Source: JBGSWL01 sp041752455 (GTDB lineage Bacteria > Pseudomonadota > Alphaproteobacteria > Rhizobiales > Rhizobiaceae). From it: a DNA stretch of 13,931 bases. The stretch lies in contig JBGSWL010000001.1 of NCBI GenBank assembly GCA_041752455.1, positions 1 through 13,931 on the forward strand, in the 5' to 3' direction. Under the pieces are notes generated by a model. The model saw only the letters and a list, made by a program, of their open reading frames with translations, did no database searches and was not told the DNA's origin. The first letter of the stretch is position 1. Every line of letters starts with the position of its first letter. The position numbers were made by a program, and so were the translations under genes. Shown here piece after piece: positions 5,831 to 13,413 of the stretch.

Positions 5831-6907
5831 TCAGGGCTTTTCTTGCGAGAAATTGTTGGCCATGTCGAGCGACGGTGCATCGATGGTGCGGCGTTGCTTT
5901 CTGGCGTGAGCAGCATCGGTGGCGCGGCGGGTCTTGCGGCTTGTCGCCGGGCGCATTTCGCCGCGGCGCGGCACCTGCGCCAGATAAACCATGCGCTTGG
6001 CTTCGGCACGACCAGCGGCCACCGACGACAGGATCAGGCCGGTCACCAGTGACATGGTTGCGAGCAACATCAAGCCGATGGCGCCGATCCAGGTCGGCAC
6101 GCGGCTGACGAGGCCCGTCGTCAGGAACTCGAGGACCGGCAGCGCCGCAAAAATCGCCGCCAGCGAGAACAACGCGGCCGCACCGATGCCGAAAAACCGC
6201 ATCGGCTGCGTCGCCTTCATCAGGCGGGCAAACATGAAAAGGATCCGAATGCCGTCACGGACGGTCGAGAGCTTCGACGTCGAGCCTTCCGGACGGCGCC
6301 CGTAGGCCAGTTCGATCTCGGTGACCGGCAGGCGAAGCTGCGAGGCATGCACCGACATTTCCGTCTCGATTTCGAACCCGCCGGAGACCGCCGGAAAACT
6401 TTTGACAAAGCGGCGGGTGAAGGCGCGGTAACCCGACAGGATATCGGTGAAATCGCGACCGAAAATGCGGTGATAGAGTTCGTTGAACAGGCGGTTGCCG
6501 AAGGCGTGACCGGTGCGACCGGCATCATCGTGGACGCCTGCCCGCGTGCCGACGACCATGTCGGCCCTTTCGGTGATCAGCGTGTTGATCAGTTCGGGTG
6601 CATCGGCGGGATCATAGGTCCCGTCGCCATCGGCCATCACGTAGATGTCGGCCTCAATGTCGGCAAACATCCGGCGCACCACATGACCCTTGCCCTGACG
6701 CCGCTCCGGCACCACGACGGCACCGGCGAGACGGGCGCGGATCGCCGTGTCGTCGGTCGAATTGTTGTCATAGACATAGACGCGCGCGCCCGGCAGCGCG
6801 GCGCGGAAGCGGGCGACGACATCGCCAATCGTCCGGCCTTCATTGTAGCAGGGCAACAAGACGGCAATGTCGAGGTCGTGGGCGTCTGAAGCGTTGTTTG
6901 ATGCCAT
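5831..6907 (-). CDS. Family 2 glycosyltransferase, DPM/GtrB-like polyprenyl-phosphate sugar synthase
   Basis: A 358-residue membrane-anchored glycosyltransferase expected to transfer a sugar from a nucleotide donor to undecaprenyl phosphate on the cytoplasmic face. The GT-A domain shows IAVLLPCYNEG (14-24), VYDNNSTDDT (46-55), the metal-binding DGDGTYDP (93-100, D93 and D95), DILSGYRAFTRR (155-166) and GGFEIETEMSVHA (176-188), all typical of the DPM1/GtrB branch. Two C-terminal membrane segments lie at about 238-260 and 273-297. Unusually, about 60 Arg/Lys-rich residues follow, longer than the short tail I expect for GtrB. The start ATG 6907 is chosen because homology begins shortly after it; the longer in-frame extension runs into the divergent gene and is not credible. 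The Shine-Dalgarno is weak (AAGG ten bases upstream). It lies just upstream of the gtrA-like gene and is divergent from a GT-C-like gene, suggesting a three-part glycosylation pathway. Confidence 0.92.
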   Translation of the reverse strand: MASNNASDAHDLDIAVLLPCYNEGRTIGDVVARFRAALPGARVYVYDNNSTDDTAIRARLAGAVVVPERRQGKGHVVRRMFADIEADIYVMADGDGTYDPADAPELINTLITERADMVVGTRAGVHDDAGRTGHAFGNRLFNELYHRIFGRDFTDILSGYRAFTRRFVKSFPAVSGGFEIETEMSVHASQLRLPVTEIELAYGRRPEGSTSKLSTVRDGIRILFMFARLMKATQPMRFFGIGAAALFSLAAIFAALPVLEFLTTGLVSRVPTWIGAIGLMLLATMSLVTGLILSSVAAGRAEAKRMVYLAQVPRRGEMRPATSRKTRRATDAAHARKQRRTIDAPSLDMANNFSQEKP

Positions 6908-7006
6908 GATGTCTTTGCCTTGCGCGTTCGGGCCTTGCGCCCGCGCTTTACTCTTTCTTGATCGGGTTAAGGTTACGTTTCGCTGCGTCTTTCCGGCGGA
7001 GCATTC
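6908..7006. promoter_or_regulatory. Divergent upstream region of the glycosylation genes
   Basis: These 99 bases separate the divergent starts of the family 2 glycosyltransferase (minus) and the GT-C-like gene (plus), so both promoters must lie here or inside the genes. A short inverted repeat is visible, CGGGC (6929-6933) with GCCCG (6939-6943), next to an AT-richer stretch (about 6947-6980). GGAG serves as Shine-Dalgarno for the plus-strand ATG at 7007. No convincing -35/-10 pair was found on either strand. Confidence 0.45.
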
Positions 7007-8857
7007 ATGACCGAAATCCATCTCAGCCAGGACGTACCGCAGGGTAAGGATCTGCGCGCGACGACGCCTGAACGCCTGACTTCGCATGCGCTGGCTCTGG
7101 TGCTGGCTGTTGCCGGAGCGGCGGCTGTCACCGGGCTGCAACTGTTTCAGGCAACCAGCGCGGGCATTCCCAATGCCGATGACGCGGTTCGGCTGGTGCA
7201 GGTCCGCGACCTGCTCTCCGGTCAATCCTGGTTCGATCTCACACAATACCGGTTAGGCCTTGCCGACGGCACACCGATGCATTGGTCACGGCTTGTCGAT
7301 GCGCCGATTGCGGCGATCGTCGTTGTTGCCGAAGCGATCACCGGATCGCGCACTACAGGTGAAGTTGTCGCCCGCACGCTGTGGCCGGCGCTGATGCTGG
7401 TTGCCGCCCTTGCCGCTGTCGGGCATGGCCTCAACCGGCTGTTGCGAACCGACGCCATGCCGATCGGCATTCTGGTTGGCGCGATCGCGCTGATGACCAC
7501 CGGCATCTTTTCGCCCGGGGCACTGGACCATCACAACATCCAGGTGGCACTGGCGCTTTGGCTCCTGGTCTGCCTGCTGCCGGGAAAACATGCTGTCCGC
7601 CACCACGCGATTGCCGGTCTTGCAGCGGCGCTGATGCTAGGCATCGGCATGGAGACGCTGCCCTATGTGACTCTGGCGGGGCTGTTCGCTGCCGGCACAT
7701 TCGTGTTTGCCACAGTTCCGGCCAAGGCGGCGCGCGCCTTCGGCTTTGCATTGTTCGGCGGTTGCGCAGCGATTCTCGCAGCGACGATCCCGCTCAGCCA
7801 ATGGGTTGTCGCGTCCTGCGATGCCTTTTCGATCTTTCACCTTGCGATGGCCGCCTGCGGCGGCATGGGACTTGCCGCGACCGCGAGTGTTGCGCGCACC
7901 GGTGCAACGCGTCTTGCCGGGCTTGCGGCAACCGGCGCGGTCACAGCAACCGTTGTCCTTGCCGCCTTTCCGCAGTGTCTGTCGAACCCGCTGCATGCCC
8001 TTGATCCGCTGCTGATCACATTCTGGCTGGAGGGCGTTGTCGAGACGCGATCCCTCGGCGATGTCCTGTCGAGCGATCCGTGGTCAGTGATCGGCCTTTA
8101 TGGCATGGGAAGCGTGGCGCTGGTGATCGCGCTTTTGAACGTCACGCGCGGCCATCAGCGCGCTGCCAGCCTGCTCCTTGCCGTGCTGCTCGCCACTGCC
8201 TTTGCGGTGACCGCATGGCAGCAGCGCGGCTCGATGTTTCTCACCGCCTTTGCAATCCTGCCGATGGCGCTGGTGGTGGCAGATGCACGTTTTGCCGCGA
8301 GCCGACCCAACGCCGCCTCAAGCGCGACAATCGCGATGGCGCTGGCATGGGTCGCCGCGCTCAATATCAGCTGGTGGATGGCAAGCGCACAAGGCGCGAT
8401 GCATTTTGGCGCAGAACCGATCGTGCAGGCGCAGACGGCTTCGGCCTCCCGGCAGAAGAATTGCTACAGCCCGGCGCTCTACGGGCCATTGGCAACAGAA
8501 CCGGCTGGCGTCGTGCTCGGCGCGACCGATCTCGGCGCGTCGATCCTGACGCTGACACCGCACCGGGCGATTGCCGGTCCCTACCACCGCAACACGGCCG
8601 GAAACCTGCTGCTGATCAAGACCATGCTCGCAAAAGCTGAAATGGCGCAGGCAATGGTTCAAGAGCATGGCATCACGCATATTGCGCATTGCCCCGGCTC
8701 GGCGGATGCGCGTGATTTCGCCAAGGCTGCACCGGCGGGACTGCAGTCGGACTTGTCGGCAGGTCACAATCCCGATTGGCTTGTGCCGCTCAGCGGGACA
8801 GCGGGCCAAGCACTCGTGATCTACCGCGTGCTTCCGGCAACCGGCAAATCAGGCTAG
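7007..8857 (+). CDS. Large GT-C-like membrane glycosyltransferase (STT3-like)
   Basis: A 616-residue polytopic protein: a short cytoplasmic N-terminus, many hydrophobic segments from about residue 25 to 455, and a soluble C-terminal part of about 150 residues. The first long loop after the first membrane segment holds NADDAVRL (57-64, acidic pair D58/D59) and DGTPMHWSRLVDAP (87-100). The next external region holds SPGALDHHN (169-177). These resemble, in order, the first acidic motif, the loop with W..L.D, and the DHH/DNE motif of STT3/AglB-type GT-C enzymes, which use polyprenyl-linked sugar donors outside the membrane. GIGMETLPY (212-220) and PHRAIAGPYHRN (518-529) look like further family motifs. 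I find no WWDYG-like motif, so protein N-glycosylation is not implied. The best inference is transfer of the sugar made and flipped by the neighbouring GtrB-like and GtrA-like proteins to a surface acceptor. The ATG has GGAG six bases upstream. Confidence 0.7.
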   Translation: MTEIHLSQDVPQGKDLRATTPERLTSHALALVLAVAGAAAVTGLQLFQATSAGIPNADDAVRLVQVRDLLSGQSWFDLTQYRLGLADGTPMHWSRLVDAPIAAIVVVAEAITGSRTTGEVVARTLWPALMLVAALAAVGHGLNRLLRTDAMPIGILVGAIALMTTGIFSPGALDHHNIQVALALWLLVCLLPGKHAVRHHAIAGLAAALMLGIGMETLPYVTLAGLFAAGTFVFATVPAKAARAFGFALFGGCAAILAATIPLSQWVVASCDAFSIFHLAMAACGGMGLAATASVARTGATRLAGLAATGAVTATVVLAAFPQCLSNPLHALDPLLITFWLEGVVETRSLGDVLSSDPWSVIGLYGMGSVALVIALLNVTRGHQRAASLLLAVLLATAFAVTAWQQRGSMFLTAFAILPMALVVADARFAASRPNAASSATIAMALAWVAALNISWWMASAQGAMHFGAEPIVQAQTASASRQKNCYSPALYGPLATEPAGVVLGATDLGASILTLTPHRAIAGPYHRNTAGNLLLIKTMLAKAEMAQAMVQEHGITHIAHCPGSADARDFAKAAPAGLQSDLSAGHNPDWLVPLSGTAGQALVIYRVLPATGKSG

Positions 8858-8892
8858 ACTTGTTTTGTCCGGTTGGACCAGCCTGACACAAC

Positions 8893-8897
8893 GGAGA
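8893..8897 (+). promoter_or_regulatory. Shine-Dalgarno site that fixes the TTG start of mepA
   Basis: GGAGA lies six bases upstream of TTG 8904. It supports that TTG over an earlier in-frame TTG at 8865, which has no such site and would add 13 residues before the signal peptide. Confidence 0.7.
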
Positions 8898-8903
8898 CGA
8901 CCC

Positions 8904-9956
8904 TTGCGCGCTAGAACCACTTTCGGACGACGCAGAACGCTTGCGTGGGCGACCATCCTTCTTGCCGTTTTGCCTGGCGCTGCCTTGGCAGAATCACCAG
9001 CCAAGAAACTCTTTGGTGCAGCGGCATTGCCAGCGGCTACCGATACGGCGGTGCACGGGTCTTATGCCAAGGGGTGCATTGCCGGCGCCGTGGCTATCCC
9101 GACCGACGGCCCGACCTGGCAAGCGATGCGGCTCGAGCGCAACCGGCGCTGGGGTCATCCGCAACTGATCGGTCTGGTGCAGCGCCTGTCGCAGGAAGCG
9201 ACCGCCGATGGCTGGCCGGGGCTTCTCGTCGGCGACATTTCGCAGCCGCGCGGCGGGCCGATGCTGACCGGGCATGCTTCGCATCAGGTGGGCCTTGATG
9301 CCGATATCTGGCTGACCAAAATGCCGAGCCGGCGCATGACGCAGCAAGAGCGTGCCGATACCAGCGCCATCTCGGTGCTGAAGGGCGACAGCCTCTATGT
9401 CGACCCCAACATCTGGACCCCGGAGCATGGCAAACTGATCGCGCGTGCTGCTTCCTATGGCGAGGTCGAGCGGATCTTCGTTCACCCCGGCATCAAGAAG
9501 CAGTTGTGCGAAACCTATGGAGCGAGTGCCGACAATACGCCGTGGTTGCGCAAGGTGCGTCCGGCCTACGGTCACCACTACCACTTCCATATCCGCATCA
9601 AGTGCCCTTCCGATTCGCCCGGCTGCACGCCGCAGGAAGCGGTTCCCGCTGGCAACGGGTGCGACAAGTCGCTGGCCTGGTGGTTCACCGACGAGCCGTG
9701 GGTGCCGAAAAAACCGAAACCCGGTGACAAACCGGCGCCCAAGCCGCGCGAAAAGACCATGGCGGACCTGCCGTCGGCCTGCCGCAACGTTCTGGCTGCG
9801 CCGCGACCCGCATCGGAGAGCCTTGCCACCTATTCGGCAAGCTTTGACCGGGTGGCGATGATCGCCTCGGCGGTCGAAGGCGGTTCCAGTTCTGCGCCGG
9901 TGCTCGCCCTGCCTGCGGACGAGAAGCTGCCTATTCCCGGCCGGCGCCCGCAGTAG
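8904..9956 (+). CDS. mepA: Penicillin-insensitive murein endopeptidase
   Basis: Periplasmic zinc metallopeptidase (M74, LAS fold) that cuts peptide cross-links in peptidoglycan. From TTG 8904 it has 350 residues. A signal peptide is clear: basic MRARTTFGRRR, hydrophobic LAWATILLAVLP, and a GAALA|E site at about 29/30; the arginine cluster is only loosely Tat-like. The catalytic domain shows RNRRWGHP (79-86), QPRGGPMLTGHASHQVGLDA (114-133) and YGHHYHFHIRI (222-232). By comparison with E. coli MepA, zinc ligands should be H127, D134 and H229, with H227 beside the site. Paired cysteines (for example in RIKCPSDSPGC) suggest disulfides as in the family. After the core comes a Pro/Lys-rich linker (VPKKPKPGDKPAPKPREK) and a C-terminal extension, making it longer than E. 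coli MepA (about 274). The gene follows the GT-C-like gene by 46 bases and may share its transcript. Confidence 0.93.
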   Translation: MRARTTFGRRRTLAWATILLAVLPGAALAESPAKKLFGAAALPAATDTAVHGSYAKGCIAGAVAIPTDGPTWQAMRLERNRRWGHPQLIGLVQRLSQEATADGWPGLLVGDISQPRGGPMLTGHASHQVGLDADIWLTKMPSRRMTQQERADTSAISVLKGDSLYVDPNIWTPEHGKLIARAASYGEVERIFVHPGIKKQLCETYGASADNTPWLRKVRPAYGHHYHFHIRIKCPSDSPGCTPQEAVPAGNGCDKSLAWWFTDEPWVPKKPKPGDKPAPKPREKTMADLPSACRNVLAAPRPASESLATYSASFDRVAMIASAVEGGSSSAPVLALPADEKLPIPGRRPQ

Positions 9957-9989
9957 AACCGGGTTGAATTCCGTCACCAACCGTCTTTC

Positions 9990-10008
9990 GCCTGTCACGC
10001 AAACAGGC
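9990..10008 (+). terminator. Weak hairpin downstream of mepA
   Basis: GCCTGT (9990-9995) pairs perfectly with ACAGGC (10003-10008) around a 7-base loop, 33 bases after the mepA stop. There is no T-tract after it, so termination is doubtful; it may instead be part of the mgsA control region. Confidence 0.3.
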
Positions 10009-10010
10009 TA

Positions 10011-10039
10011 AGCCATTCTTCAATCGATTTAGAATGGCT
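10011..10039. promoter_or_regulatory. Perfect 9-bp inverted repeat over the mgsA start
   Basis: AGCCATTCT (10011-10019) and AGAATGGCT (10031-10039) are exact reverse complements with an 11-base spacer. Half-site centres are 20 bases apart, about two helical turns, as expected for an operator bound by a dimeric regulator. The right half contains the ATG at 10034, so in RNA the same repeat would form a hairpin hiding that start codon. Which level it acts on cannot be decided from sequence. Confidence 0.5.
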
Positions 10040-10447
10040 GTGATGGATACCAGACCGACCATCGCGCTGGTGGCGCACGATCAAAAGAAGGATGACATGG
10101 TGGTGTTCGCGCTCCGCCACGTGAATCTTTTGTCACGCTGCAAGCTGGTTGCGACCGGCACGACCGGCGGACGAATTCAGGAAGCGATCCCGACCCTCGA
10201 CATTGCCCGGGTGAAAAGCGGCCCGCTCGGCGGCGACCAGCAGATCGGCGCATTGATTGCCGAAGGGCAGATTTCGGCGCTGGTCTTTCTCGTCGATCCG
10301 CTTTCGCCGATGCCGCATGATGTGGATGTGAAGGCTTTGATGCGGCTCGCCATCGTGTATGACTTGCCGATGGCGTTGAACACGGCTACCGCCGACATAT
10401 TGCTCAATTCCATGATCGGTCCGAAATCCGGAGAGGTAGATGCCTAA
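10034..10447 (+). CDS. mgsA: Methylglyoxal synthase
   Basis: Cytoplasmic enzyme converting dihydroxyacetone phosphate to methylglyoxal and phosphate, a bypass of lower glycolysis that relieves phosphate shortage. The 137-residue product has every family motif: IALVAHDQKKDD (10-21, H15 and D16), ATGTTGG (40-46), KSGPLGGDQQIGALI (61-75, catalytic D68, equivalent to E. coli D71), VDPLSPMPHDVDVKALMRLA (H95 and D98, equivalent to H98 and D101) and NTATAD. It is shorter at the C-terminus than the 152-residue E. coli protein, which is common. The start is uncertain between ATG 10034 and ATG 10043; neither has a good Shine-Dalgarno site, and the first lies inside a perfect inverted repeat. Its 3' end overlaps glk by 8 bases, so the two are translationally coupled, linking glucose entry with the methylglyoxal bypass. 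Confidence 0.95.
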   Translation: MAVMDTRPTIALVAHDQKKDDMVVFALRHVNLLSRCKLVATGTTGGRIQEAIPTLDIARVKSGPLGGDQQIGALIAEGQISALVFLVDPLSPMPHDVDVKALMRLAIVYDLPMALNTATADILLNSMIGPKSGEVDA

Positions 10448-11468
10448 TTTATCGAGTGCCAACGTCACCATCCTGCCATTCCCGATCCTGATTGCCGATA
10501 TCGGCGGCACCAATGCGCGGTTTGCGCTGATCGTCGATGCCAATGCGGAACCCAAGACATTCGCGCCGATCCTGACGCGGGACTATCCCTCGCTCGATGC
10601 GGCGATCCAGGCCCATGTCCTCGACCAGACCTCGCTGATGCCGCGTGTCGCGGTTCTTGCGGTTGCCGGACCGACCGATGGTGAAGAGATTGATCTGACC
10701 AATTGCGATTGGGTGGTGCGGCCGCGCCAACTGATCGAAACCATGGGTTTCGAAGAAGTCATCATCCTCAACGATTACGAAGCCCAAGCGCTGGCGGTTG
10801 TCGCGCTCGAAGACAAGCACCTGCAGAAGATCGGTGATGGCCGCCGCGACAACGCTGCCAACCGCGTCGTGATCGGCCCGGGAACCGGGCTCGGCGTTGC
10901 CGGCCTCGTCCATGCGGCGAGCACGTGGATACCGGTGGCCGGTGAAGGCGGGCATGTGGATCTCGGGCCGCAAACAGCGCGCGATCTGGAAATCTTTCCG
11001 CATCTGGAGCGCATCGGCGACCGGGTTTCGGGCGAACAGGTCCTGTGCGGCCGCGGCCTCGTCAATCTCTACCGGGCCGTGGTTGCCAGTTCCGGCGGCA
11101 CGACCGACATCACCGATCCGGCTGTTGTCACGACGGCGGCAATCGAGGGCTCGGATGCGGCTGCGGTCGAGACGCTCGGGCTTTTTGCCGAGTATCTCGG
11201 GCGCGTGGCCGGCGATCTGGCGCTGATCTTCATGGCGCGTGGCGGGGTTTACCTGACCGGCGGCATCACCCAGAAAATCCTGCCGGTGTTCGATGACAAG
11301 CGGTTCCGCGCCGCTTTTGCCAACAAGGCGCCGCATCATGAACTGCTGGCGGCGATGCCGACCTATGCGATCCTGCACGAGCATGCGCCGATGCAGGGAC
11401 TGGCGGTCTTTGCCCGGACGCCGACGCGCTTCGGCGTAACACTGGCAGGACGTCACTGGAAACGCTGA
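10440..11468 (+). CDS. glk: Glucokinase
   Basis: Cytoplasmic ATP-dependent glucokinase (bacterial Glk, ROK-related hexokinase fold), making glucose 6-phosphate. The 342-residue protein shows the phosphate-binding IADIGGTNARFAL (18-30), LAVAGPTDG (73-81), the catalytic LNDYEAQ (110-116, D112), the adenine-site GPGTGLGV (146-153), the sugar-binding EGGHVDLGP (169-177), CGRGLVNLYRA and YLTGGI. Length is slightly above the usual 320 because of about 15 extra N-terminal residues before the first strand. The ATG at 10440 is chosen because GGAGAGG (10430-10436) immediately precedes it, and the gene overlaps the mgsA stop by 8 bases; coupling is likely. In rhizobial-type metabolism the product would mainly enter the Entner–Doudoroff route (general knowledge of the group, not seen here). 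Confidence 0.96.
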   Translation: MPNLSSANVTILPFPILIADIGGTNARFALIVDANAEPKTFAPILTRDYPSLDAAIQAHVLDQTSLMPRVAVLAVAGPTDGEEIDLTNCDWVVRPRQLIETMGFEEVIILNDYEAQALAVVALEDKHLQKIGDGRRDNAANRVVIGPGTGLGVAGLVHAASTWIPVAGEGGHVDLGPQTARDLEIFPHLERIGDRVSGEQVLCGRGLVNLYRAVVASSGGTTDITDPAVVTTAAIEGSDAAAVETLGLFAEYLGRVAGDLALIFMARGGVYLTGGITQKILPVFDDKRFRAAFANKAPHHELLAAMPTYAILHEHAPMQGLAVFARTPTRFGVTLAGRHWKR

Positions 11469-11491
11469 CAGGGGCCGCAGCGCACCTGTCA
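11466..11491. terminator. Inverted repeat at the glk stop codon
   Basis: TGACAGG (11466-11472), which includes the glk stop TGA, is an exact reverse complement of CCTGTCA (11485-11491), with a 12-base loop that can add two more pairs. Only a short ATTT follows, so it is a weak terminator at best. It may instead lower expression of, or control, the ABC transporter gene starting 32 bases further on. Confidence 0.3.
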
Positions 11492-11523
11492 TTTCCGCAG
11501 ATGATGGTCTATAGGCGCCGGTC

Positions 11524-13413
11524 ATGACCAAGAAGAGTTTGCTCAGACCGGCTCCCACCGGAAAACCCGTCGCACCGTCCGAATTGACGGTCGGCATCGT
11601 GCGCGTGCTCAAGCGCATCTACGCCGAGAACGGAGCGTACTACCGGAATGCCTATATTCTGGTGGCAGCCTGTCTGCTGTCGATCGGCGTGACGACGGCG
11701 TTTTCGGCCTGGATCATGCGCGATGTGATCGACCAGATCTTCTACAATCAAAGGGCTGACCTGATTGCCATCATTTCCGGCACCGTGGCCCTGATCTTCG
11801 TCATCCGCGCGATCGCCATGTATCTGCAGGCGACGACGCTGGCGCGGATCGGCAACGATCTCGTCGCGCGCTATCAGCGCCGGGTCTATGACAAGCTGAT
11901 GCGGCTCGACGTGAGCTATTTCTCCGAAGCGCGGTCGGGGCGCCTTGCCGCGCAGATTGGCGAAAATGTCGGCGCCATCCGCGATGTGCTGTCGCTGGCA
12001 CTCACATCGCTGCTGCGTGATTTCGTGTCACTCGTCGGCCTCGTCATCGTCATGGTGGTGCAGGATCCACGCATGTCGGTCGTTGCGCTGATCACCGCCC
12101 CGGCGCTCGGTTTCATGTCGGCGTGGTTGTCGCGGCGCGCACGAGGCGCCATTCGCGAGTCGGTCGGCCTGAATGCCCGGGTGATCGGCTCGATCCAGGA
12201 ATCCGTGCAAGGGGTGACCGTCGTCAAGGCGTTCACCATGGAGAACCTGTTGGCCACCCGGCTGACCGGCCTGATCGACAATGCCAAGCAGAAAGCCAAC
12301 CGGGTTTCGGCGATTGCCGAGCAGATGATCCCGTTCTCGGAACTGATGGCCGGTATCGCGATCGCCTCGGTCATCGCCTATGGCGGCTACCGCGCAATCT
12401 ACGAACAGCAGCCACCTGGCTCGATGTTTGCGTTCATCACGGCCTTGCTGCTCGCCTATGATCCGGCGCGGCGCCTTTCGCAGCTCAAGGTTCACCTCGA
12501 ACGGGCCGTGGTCAATGCAGAAATGCTGTACCAGATCCTCGACATGCCGGAGCGCCAGAGCGACAAGCCGGGCGCAACCCCGCTCGTCATCACCCGCGCC
12601 GACATCACCTTCAACGGCGTCGATTTTTCCTATGGTGAAAGCGGCAAGGTCCTGCATGACCTCAGTTTTGTGGCGCCGGGAGCCAAGACGACGGCCATTG
12701 TCGGACCGTCGGGCGCCGGCAAATCCACCATCATCGCCTTGCTCCAGCGCTTTTATGACGCCGACAATGGCCAGATCCTGATCGACGGGCAGGACATCGC
12801 GACGGTGACCCTCGCGACGCTTCGCGGCCAGATCGCCTATGTCTCGCAACAGCCGTATCTGTTCGAAGGCACGATCCGCGACAATATCCGCTATGGCCGT
12901 CCCGACGCGACCGATGCCGAAATCGACGCGGCGGCCCGCAAGGCCCATGCGCACGACTTCATCCTCGCGCAATCCAATGGCTATGACACGGTCGTTGGTG
13001 AGAACGGCGTCACCCTTTCGGGCGGCCAGCGCCAGCGCATCTCGATTGCGCGGGCGATCGTGCGTAACGCGCCGATCCTCTTGCTGGATGAAGCGACCTC
13101 GGCGCTCGACAACGAATCCGAGAAGTTGGTCCAGCAGGCGCTCGACGAGGTGATGGACGGCCGCACGACCATCGTCATCGCCCACCGGCTGTCGACCATC
13201 GTCGCCGCCGACCAGATCATCGTCATGGACAATGGCCGCGTTGTCGAAACCGGCACGCATGGCGAACTCGCCAATCGCCACGGCGGATTGTACGCCAAGC
13301 TCAACCTGCTCGGTCTCGGCGGTGGCGGGACGATGGCAGGATCCGGCGAACCGGTGAAAGCCGCAGAAGAGATCACTGCCGAACCAAGGCGGCAGGCGGG
13401 CGGGGAAGCATGA
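11524..13413 (+). CDS. MsbA-like ABC exporter, fused permease and ATPase
   Basis: A 629-residue half-transporter expected to work as a homodimer in the inner membrane. The N-terminal membrane domain (about residues 45-325) has six hydrophobic segments and the typical coupling-helix region (LMRLDVSYFSEARSG, then SIQESVQGVTVVKAF). The ATPase domain follows: an A-loop aromatic in FNGVDFSYG, Walker A GPSGAGKST (394-402), Q-loop YVSQQPYLFEGTIRDN, signature LSGGQ (498-502), Walker B ILLLDEAT (518-525, with D522 and catalytic E523) and H-loop IAHRLST (H554). All catalytic residues are intact. Similarity is to the lipid A/multidrug exporter branch; the substrate is unknown. An acidic and basic C-terminal tail of about 35 residues after the ATPase is not conserved in the family. 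The ATG has a weak AGG-type site upstream. The stop overlaps the dapB start as ATGA, so dapB translation is probably coupled. Confidence 0.93.
   Translation: MTKKSLLRPAPTGKPVAPSELTVGIVRVLKRIYAENGAYYRNAYILVAACLLSIGVTTAFSAWIMRDVIDQIFYNQRADLIAIISGTVALIFVIRAIAMYLQATTLARIGNDLVARYQRRVYDKLMRLDVSYFSEARSGRLAAQIGENVGAIRDVLSLALTSLLRDFVSLVGLVIVMVVQDPRMSVVALITAPALGFMSAWLSRRARGAIRESVGLNARVIGSIQESVQGVTVVKAFTMENLLATRLTGLIDNAKQKANRVSAIAEQMIPFSELMAGIAIASVIAYGGYRAIYEQQPPGSMFAFITALLLAYDPARRLSQLKVHLERAVVNAEMLYQILDMPERQSDKPGATPLVITRADITFNGVDFSYGESGKVLHDLSFVAPGAKTTAIVGPSGAGKSTIIALLQRFYDADNGQILIDGQDIATVTLATLRGQIAYVSQQPYLFEGTIRDNIRYGRPDATDAEIDAAARKAHAHDFILAQSNGYDTVVGENGVTLSGGQRQRISIARAIVRNAPILLLDEATSALDNESEKLVQQALDEVMDGRTTIVIAHRLSTIVAADQIIVMDNGRVVETGTHGELANRHGGLYAKLNLLGLGGGGTMAGSGEPVKAAEEITAEPRRQAGGEA

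Noticed and set aside
6929..6943. CGGGC/GCCCG hairpin in the divergent region as a terminator or operator.
   Set aside because: The stem is only five pairs and no transcript is expected to end there; too weak to list as a separate element.
6908..7246. An N-terminal extension of about 113 codons to the family 2 glycosyltransferase.
   Set aside because: It runs antisense through the start of the GT-C-like gene, shows no family similarity, and the glycosyltransferase domain starts just after ATG 6907.
7007..8857. Calling the GT-C-like protein a true oligosaccharyltransferase for protein N-glycosylation.
   Set aside because: No WWDYG-like motif is visible in the C-terminal part, so only an STT3-like fold and donor-type motifs are claimed.
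10449..11618. A 389-codon minus-strand open frame opposite glk.
   Set aside because: It is a shadow frame over an intact glucokinase, with no recognisable domain or start signal.
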